64,000 nt of DNA. Origin: Vibrio sp. PID17_43. GTDB taxonomy: Bacteria; Pseudomonadota; Gammaproteobacteria; Enterobacterales; Vibrionaceae. Shown piece after piece: positions 59,605-64,000 of this stretch (within the stretch, counting starts at the first letter, position 1; every line of letters starts with the position of its first letter). The translations under genes and the position numbers were made by a program. The notes below the pieces were generated by a model. It saw only the letters and a program-made list of their open reading frames with translations. It was not told the DNA's origin and did no database searches. The stretch is from assembly GCF_002608565.1 (NCBI RefSeq), contig NZ_LIXM01000014.1, positions 1-64,000 on the forward strand. The letters are read 5' to 3'.

Positions 59605-59652
59605 TAGTTTTTTTCTTCAGCGATCTATCCTTATAACACTGCAAAAATAGTG

Positions 59653-59658
59653 TATAAT
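59653..59658 (+). promoter_or_regulatory. -10 element of the upp promoter
   Basis: TATAAT preceded by TG gives an extended -10; a poor -35 (TTATAA at 59631-59636) lies 16 bases upstream. It would start upp about 40 bases before the ATG. Confidence 0.6.
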
Positions 59659-59701
59659 CTGAAGGTTTATTTAAATATTGCCATAAAAGCCGGAGATGGA
59701 A

Positions 59702-60328
59702 ATGAAAGTTGTTGAAGTAAAACACCCTCTAGTAAAACACAAAATTGGTCTAATGCGAGAAGGTGACATCAGCACGAAGCGTTTTCGTGAGTTAGCGACA
59801 GAAGTCGGTAGCCTTCTTACTTACGAAGCGACAGCAGACTTTGAAACAGAAAAAGTAACCATTGAAGGTTGGAACGGTCCTGTAGAAGTTGATCAAATCA
59901 AGGGCAAGAAAGTAACCGTAGTGCCAATCCTGCGTGCAGGTCTAGGTATGATGGATGGCGTTCTTGAGCACATGCCAAGCGCACGTATCAGTGTTGTAGG
60001 TATCTACCGTGATGAAGAAACGCTAGAGCCAGTGCCATACTTTAACAAACTTGCTTCTAACATCGATGAGCGTATTGCTCTCGTTGTTGATCCAATGCTT
60101 GCAACGGGCGGTTCTATGATCGCAACTATCGATCTTCTAAAAGAGAAAGGGTGTCAGGCAATCAAAGTACTTGTTCTTGTAGCAGCTCCTGAAGGCATTG
60201 AAGCACTAGAAAAAGCACACCCTGACGTTGAGCTGTACACGGCGGCAATCGATGAGAAGCTAAACGACAAAGGTTACATTGTTCCTGGACTTGGTGACGC
60301 AGGTGACAAGATCTTCGGTACTAAGTAA
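59702..60328 (+). CDS. upp: Uracil phosphoribosyltransferase
   Basis: A 208-residue enzyme salvaging uracil to UMP. It has the conserved start [29 protein letters not shown] and the PRPP-binding loop [18 protein letters not shown] choose the ATG at 59702, six bases from GGAG, which gives the 208-residue length usual for the family; the ATG at 59696 adds two residues. It is convergent with uraA, which encodes the uracil permease. Confidence 0.96.
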   Translation: MKVVEVKHPLVKHKIGLMREGDISTKRFRELATEVGSLLTYEATADFETEKVTIEGWNGPVEVDQIKGKKVTVVPILRAGLGMMDGVLEHMPSARISVVGIYRDEETLEPVPYFNKLASNIDERIALVVDPMLATGGSMIATIDLLKEKGCQAIKVLVLVAAPEGIEALEKAHPDVELYTAAIDEKLNDKGYIVPGLGDAGDKIFGTK

Positions 60329-60346
60329 TTATTACTGAATAGAAAA

Positions 60347-60377
60347 AACAAAGGCTTGGTTTTCACCAAGCTTTTTT
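60347..60377. terminator. Terminator between upp and uraA
   Basis: GCTTGGT-TTTC-ACCAAGC flanked by A-rich and T-rich tracts. Confidence 0.85.
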
Positions 60378-60413
60378 GTATTTGTTCGTTTCGAATGGAG
60401 AGAGCACCGTTTT

Positions 60414-60494
60414 ATGACCAATCACAGTAAGTAATCAGAGTTATCGAGTGTTATAACAAGCTAGAATGATCAGCTATTTACTGCGATTGGTATA
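60414..60494. repeat. Short palindromic interspersed element (deletion-type copy)
   Basis: Terminal inverted repeats ACCAATCACAGTAAGTA (60417-60433) and TATTTACTGCGATTGGT (60475-60491) agree at 15 of 17 positions. The right half shares GTTATCGAG and CTAGAATGA, in the same order, with the longer copy at 63.4 kb. It looks like that element with its middle removed. It lies in a convergent gap, after the upp terminator. Confidence 0.75.
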
Positions 60495-60511
60495 ATTACA
60501 GCGCAGACGAA

Positions 60512-61765
60512 TTACTTCGCGTTCTCTTCTTCCATTTGAGCATTATCGACCACGTGGTTTTCACCTAGGTCGTGTGGCAATACTAGGTTAAGAATAATTG
60601 CCACGATACCACATAAACTGATGCCTTGTAGGCTGAAGTCACCGATACCAAATGCCATGCCACCGATACCGAACACAAGTGTCACTGCAACAATCACAAG
60701 GTTGCGGGACTTGTGCAGATCAACGTTGTTTTTGATCAGCGTGTTTAGACCCACGGTTGCGATAGAGCCGAACAGCAGAATCATGATGCCGCCCATTACA
60801 GGCACAGGGATCGTTTGCAGCATTGCGCCTAACTTCCCTACGAAAGCAAGCACGATTGCCGTGATCGCTGCCCACGTCATGATCGCAGGGTTGAATGCTT
60901 TGGTTAGCATTACTGCACCCGTTACTTCACTGTAAGTTGTGTTTGGTGGCGCGCCAACCATAGAAGCGGCAATAGTCGCAACCCCGTCACCTGCAATTGT
61001 GCGATGCAGGCCTGGTTTCTTCAGGTAGTTTTTACCCGTTACGTTTGAGATAGCCAACATGTCGCCAACGTGCTCAACCGCTGGTGCGATAGCCACTGGG
61101 ATCATGAACAAGATAGCGTTGATGTTGAACTCTGGTGCTGTGAAATTAGGCATTGCTAGCCATGCAGCTTGAGCGACAGGAGTAAAATCCACTACGCCGT
61201 ACATGAGTGATACAGCGTAACCCGCTAAGATGCCGCCCACAATAGGAACCAGCTTAAGGAAGCCTTTTGCAAATACACTCAGCGTGATGGTTGTTAGGAG
61301 TGAGATGGCTGAAATCATAATGGCAGCATCACCATTCACAAGTTGAATCGCACCGTCACCAGATTTACCTACAGCCATGTTGACTGCCGTAGGCGCTAAG
61401 CCTAGGCCGATAACCATGATCACAGGGCCTACAACGACAGGTGGTAGGATTTTGTGAATAAAGCCTACACCGCGCACTTTAATCATTGCGCCAAGGCCAA
61501 CGTAAACCAGACCTGCAGTCATTAAGCCGCCCATCGTCGCACCAATACCCCAAGTTTGGATACCGAACATGATTGGAGCAATAAAAGCAAAAGAAGATGC
61601 TAGAAAAATTGGAACTGAACGTTTTGTAATCAGTTGGAAAAGAAGAGTACCGACACCAGCGCCAAAAAGAGCAACGTTTGGATCAAGGCCAGTAAGAAGT
61701 GGCACTAGTACGAGAGCACCAAAAGCGACAAAGAGCATTTGAGCGCCTTGTAACGCATTATTCAT
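60512..61765 (-). CDS. uraA: Uracil permease (NCS2 family)
   Basis: A 417-residue NCS2 nucleobase transporter with about 12-14 membrane segments. Visible are GLDPNVALFGAGVGTLLFQL, the substrate-region motif VAIAPAVEHVGDM, and APPNTTYSEVTGAVMLTK. It takes up uracil by proton symport, feeding Upp next door. A perfect palindromic PurR-type box lies about 50 bases upstream. Confidence 0.92.
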   Translation of the reverse strand: MNNALQGAQMLFVAFGALVLVPLLTGLDPNVALFGAGVGTLLFQLITKRSVPIFLASSFAFIAPIMFGIQTWGIGATMGGLMTAGLVYVGLGAMIKVRGVGFIHKILPPVVVGPVIMVIGLGLAPTAVNMAVGKSGDGAIQLVNGDAAIMISAISLLTTITLSVFAKGFLKLVPIVGGILAGYAVSLMYGVVDFTPVAQAAWLAMPNFTAPEFNINAILFMIPVAIAPAVEHVGDMLAISNVTGKNYLKKPGLHRTIAGDGVATIAASMVGAPPNTTYSEVTGAVMLTKAFNPAIMTWAAITAIVLAFVGKLGAMLQTIPVPVMGGIMILLFGSIATVGLNTLIKNNVDLHKSRNLVIVAVTLVFGIGGMAFGIGDFSLQGISLCGIVAIILNLVLPHDLGENHVVDNAQMEEENAK

Positions 61766-61816
61766 AATAATTCCCTATTCAAAGATACGCAGACAAATCC
61801 GGCGAATATTAGCATT

Positions 61817-61832
61817 CTGCAAACGTTTGCAG
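61817..61832. promoter_or_regulatory. PurR-type operator upstream of uraA
   Basis: CTGCAAACGTTTGCAG is a perfect 16-base palindrome with the PurR core GCAAACGTTTGC. It lies about 50 bases before the uraA start on the minus strand. The nearest plus-strand gene (61991) is about 160 bases away. Confidence 0.85.
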
Positions 61833-61990
61833 TATTGCCTAGATCAAACTTTTGTATGGAGTGATAAGAAAGATGAATGTTTTGTTGCCTCAATGGGCGT
61901 CAACTTGGTCGGATCCGGATAATTCACTCCGTACTTTTCTTGCTCAGAAATTGATAGTTGCTTATCATGCGGGTTCTTGTTTAGAGGATT

Positions 61991-63286
61991 ATGAAAACTA
62001 TGCGCTATTTAGCTCTCTTACTGATAGGTTGGTTGTCCCTGCCTGCTTACGCTCTTACTCAGGTAGATGTCTACCGCGCAGAAGTCGTGATAGACAGTAA
62101 TCAGAAAGATGGTGAGTCTTTAGCTCGTCAACAAGGTATGCAAGATGTAATAGTACGCGCGACAGGCACTGACGCTTCTCTTAGCAATCCAGTCATTCAG
62201 AAGGCGCTTGGTTCCAGCTCTCGCTATATTTCTCAACTTGGTTACGGTCAGGTTGACGGTCAAAACGGTCTGAAAATGCTATTTAATAGCGGGCAGATCC
62301 GTTCATTATTGACCCAAGCACAGCTGCCATTTTGGTCACCAAACCGTGCTAACATTTTGGTGTGGTTGGTCGAAGAGCAAGGCTACGATCGTGCAATTAC
62401 TTGGGAGCACTCTGATTCTCAGAGTGCTGTGGCACTACGTAATGCTGCCCAAGTGCGTGGTTTACCCCTTACTATCCCAGTGGGTGACTTTGACGACGTT
62501 ACGGGGGTGAATGTCTCTGATATTTGGGGTGGGTTTATTGATCCTATCCGTCAAGCGAGCGTTCGTTATCCTGCTGATGCCGTGCTAATTGTACGAGTAC
62601 AAGGGGACAAGATTCGTTGGACACTTTACGATCAATCACCAGTGCAACTGTCTGAATCGCAACCCACTCCACGTAGCGGTTCTACGTCGGGCAGCGGTGC
62701 TATCGCAGCAATGGTTGGTGACATCGCAGATTACTACGCGAAGAAGAGTGCGGTGGTCGTGTCGAGCAAATCTTCAGAATCGATTGACGTGAAAGTACTT
62801 AATATTGCTTCAGCGGTGGATTTTTTCGGTTTAGAGAAAGCGTTAACTAAGCTGAATTCTGTGGCAGGCACAGAAATCAAACGTGTACAAGGTAATGAGG
62901 TGACATTGACGATCCATCTGCTTGCGTCACAACAAGCGTTTGAGCAAGAAGCATCTTCGATTTCGCAACTGATGGTATTTGAAGATCCGTTAGGTGGTTT
63001 CTATGAACAGGCTGTTCCTGTTCAGCTTCCTGTCGAGTCTGTGGAGCCAATACAATTGCCAATTGAAACGTCGGCAGATAAGGTAGCGAGTGTGGTTGAA
63101 CAAGGTGCGGCTGCTGAAGACGTACAACTTTCAGTACCTGCTCAACCTATCAATATTGAGTCAGTGCCAGAACAATACGATCTGATTTACCAATGGAAAG
63201 CACTTGTTCGTTCTAAAGTCACACCAGAACCAGAGTCAGAACTTGCCCCAACACTTGAGACAGATACTGTGTCAAACCTCGGTTGA
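61991..63286 (+). CDS. DUF2066 domain-containing exported protein
   Basis: A 431-residue protein with a signal peptide (MRYLALLLIGWLSLPAYA). A DUF2066 domain follows, with VDVYRAEVVID, ARQQGMQDVIVRATG and FWSPNRANILVWLVEE. The C-terminal about 100 residues are low-complexity, rich in Pro, Glu, Val and Gln (repeated QLPVES, QLPIET). The function is unknown. ATG at 61991 or 62000; the first is used, with GAGG rather close to it. Confidence 0.8.
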   Translation: MKTMRYLALLLIGWLSLPAYALTQVDVYRAEVVIDSNQKDGESLARQQGMQDVIVRATGTDASLSNPVIQKALGSSSRYISQLGYGQVDGQNGLKMLFNSGQIRSLLTQAQLPFWSPNRANILVWLVEEQGYDRAITWEHSDSQSAVALRNAAQVRGLPLTIPVGDFDDVTGVNVSDIWGGFIDPIRQASVRYPADAVLIVRVQGDKIRWTLYDQSPVQLSESQPTPRSGSTSGSGAIAAMVGDIADYYAKKSAVVVSSKSSESIDVKVLNIASAVDFFGLEKALTKLNSVAGTEIKRVQGNEVTLTIHLLASQQAFEQEASSISQLMVFEDPLGGFYEQAVPVQLPVESVEPIQLPIETSADKVASVVEQGAAAEDVQLSVPAQPINIESVPEQYDLIYQWKALVRSKVTPEPESELAPTLETDTVSNLG

Positions 63287-63300
63287 GGTCTACCCTGAAT

Positions 63301-63332
63301 AAAAAAGAGTCGCAGCGAGCGACTCTTTTTTT
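63301..63332. terminator. Bidirectional terminator after the DUF2066 gene
   Basis: AAAAAAGAGTCGC-AGCGA-GCGACTCTTTTTT. Confidence 0.92.
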
Positions 63333-63353
63333 GTGTGGAATTTGGCTCAGGTT

Positions 63354-63532
63354 ATAGCAATCACAGTAAATATCCTCAGCTCGGGATAATCTAAGCCACT
63401 CAGCACAGCGCTTTTAGCGCCTAACGTCGTTAAAATGACCGCAATAGGACTAGCTATTGACTTGCTATTTTGCCTCGTTATCGAGCATCTACCAAACTAG
63501 AATGAACCAATATTTATTACGATTGGCACTAT
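63354..63532. repeat. Palindromic interspersed element, full-length-type copy (MITE-like)
   Basis: About 175 bases between imperfect inverted ends: GCAATCACAGTAAATAT (63357-63373) and the complement of ATATTTATTACGATTGG (63510-63526). It contains an inner GCGC-TTTTA-GCGC hairpin. GTTATCGAG (63477-63485) and CTAGAATGA (63497-63505) are shared with the short copy at 60.4 kb. I recall this sequence type as common in Vibrio intergenic regions. It sits in a convergent gap, and its right edge reaches the stop codon of the DUF2069 gene. Confidence 0.75.
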
Positions 63533-63969
63533 TTATTAAATTTGGCCTTTTCGTCTTTTTCTACTTGAGACAGGCGTTTGAGCCTCAAACCTAACTCTTT
63601 TCCGCGTGCACGAGCAAACAGTATATTACCAACGAAGCCAAGCGACGTGAGCACGAGTTCAACCACGGCCAGCCAACGCTCACCATCATCGACGTAAAGA
63701 ATGGTCAATGCATGGAGGAAGTAGAGCATTAATACAAAATTTGCCCAAGCATGGGTGTAAGGTTTACCCGCTAAAATCCCCGGAAGAGGCAGCAATAAAG
63801 GAATACACCAAGCGATGGCTAAGGTTGTGCTGCTTAAGTGCGGATGAGGAGAGAGCGCAAGTTGCCAAATGGCGACCCAAGCTAACAGCGCTAGGTTACT
63901 AACTAGAGCCATGTAGCGATAGGCTTGAGTTTGTTTACTAAGAGGTGGTTGGTCGATAGAGTCAGTCAT
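63529..63969 (-). CDS. DUF2069 domain inner-membrane protein
   Basis: A 146-residue protein with about four hydrophobic segments (YMALVSNLALLAWVAIWQLA; TLAIAWCIPLLLPLPGILAG; ANFVLMLYFLHALTILYVDD; LAVVELVLTSLGFVGNILFA) and a basic C-terminal tail. YTHAWANFVLMLYF is the DUF2069 hallmark. The function is unknown. Its stop lies at the edge of the palindromic element, so the last residues may have been altered by insertion. Confidence 0.82.
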   Translation of the reverse strand: MTDSIDQPPLSKQTQAYRYMALVSNLALLAWVAIWQLALSPHPHLSSTTLAIAWCIPLLLPLPGILAGKPYTHAWANFVLMLYFLHALTILYVDDGERWLAVVELVLTSLGFVGNILFARARGKELGLRLKRLSQVEKDEKAKFNK

Positions 63970-63973
63970 CGAT

Positions 63974-64000
63974 TTACTTATCCTTGATCTTACTGGCGGC
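63974..64000 (-). CDS. C-terminal end of an upstream minus-strand gene, cut by the window edge
   Basis: Reading in from the right edge, eight codons (Ala-Ala-Ser-Lys-Ile-Lys-Asp-Lys) precede a TAA at 63974-63976, five bases before the DUF2069 start. In vibrios the gene before DUF2069 is often wrbA, and this ending is compatible with that, but eight residues cannot prove it. Confidence 0.4.
   Translation of the reverse strand, partial: AASKIKDK

Overview
The window reads as chromosomal DNA of a Vibrio, most likely from the Harveyi clade (V. parahaemolyticus / alginolyticus / harveyi relatives). I base this on protein sequences I recognise by eye (BamA, LpxA-D, FabZ, ProS), a CsrB-type sRNA, and two copies of a Vibrio-like palindromic interspersed element. 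No database search was run. Almost all of it is core genome. Much of the gene content corresponds to the 4-5 minute region of E. coli (map-glnD, rpsB to tilS, yaeP, proS-trmO, mltD-gloB-yafS-rnhA-dnaQ, fadE-gmhA-yafJ, dinB), cut into blocks and rearranged.

Layout. 1-1.76 kb looks like the right end of an integrated element. It carries a complete, AT-rich dinB and abuts a second, 5'-truncated dinB that I take to be the native gene. 2.8-14.4 kb holds a RecQ-family helicase, a GreA/B-like protein, a DUF2884 protein, an NSS transporter, YaeP/DUF4250, a TerB-like protein, proS, trmO, an AbgT transporter and a YaiI-family gene. 14.48-15.06 kb is a CsrB-type regulatory RNA with a far-upstream UvrY/VarA-like operator. 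15.3-18.7 kb has a GNAT enzyme, DUF3301, DUF3549, yqcC-truC and yaeH. 18.9-22.5 kb is map and glnD on the minus strand. 22.9-43.8 kb is the translation / envelope / replication block: rpsB-tsf-pyrH-frr-uppS-cdsA-dxr-rseP-bamA-skp-lpxD-fabZ-lpxA-lpxB-rnhB-dnaE-accA-tilS. 43.8-45.6 kb has a cytochrome c, glnB and a yafD-like gene. 45.6-52.2 kb has a YIP1 protein, mltD, gloB, yafS, rnhA, dnaQ and a TIGR03503 protein. 52.2-53.2 kb is a small accessory patch. 53.3-57.6 kb is fadE, gmhA and yafJ. 57.7-61.8 kb is purN, purM, upp and uraA. The right end has DUF2066 and DUF2069 genes and the last codons of a further gene.

How it works together. The central block joins protein synthesis (S2, EF-Ts, RRF), UMP kinase, isoprenoid carrier synthesis (Dxr, UppS), phospholipid precursor synthesis (CdsA), outer-membrane assembly (BamA, Skp, RseP) and lipid A synthesis (LpxD, FabZ, LpxA, LpxB). 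Many junctions in it carry intrinsic terminators or hairpins, so it is probably several transcripts with partial read-through. GlnD and its substrate GlnB are both present. Regulatory sites readable from sequence are PurR-type boxes at purM/upp and uraA and a weaker one at glnB, a FadR-like box at fadE, an rpsB leader, and a nested double dyad in front of the AbgT transporter.

The least ordinary parts are the dinB duplication/truncation at the left edge, the CsrB locus with its distal operator, the nested dyad at 11956-11996, and the pair of palindromic elements in the convergent gaps at 60.4 and 63.4 kb. I see no CRISPR array, rRNA, tRNA or intact insertion sequence.
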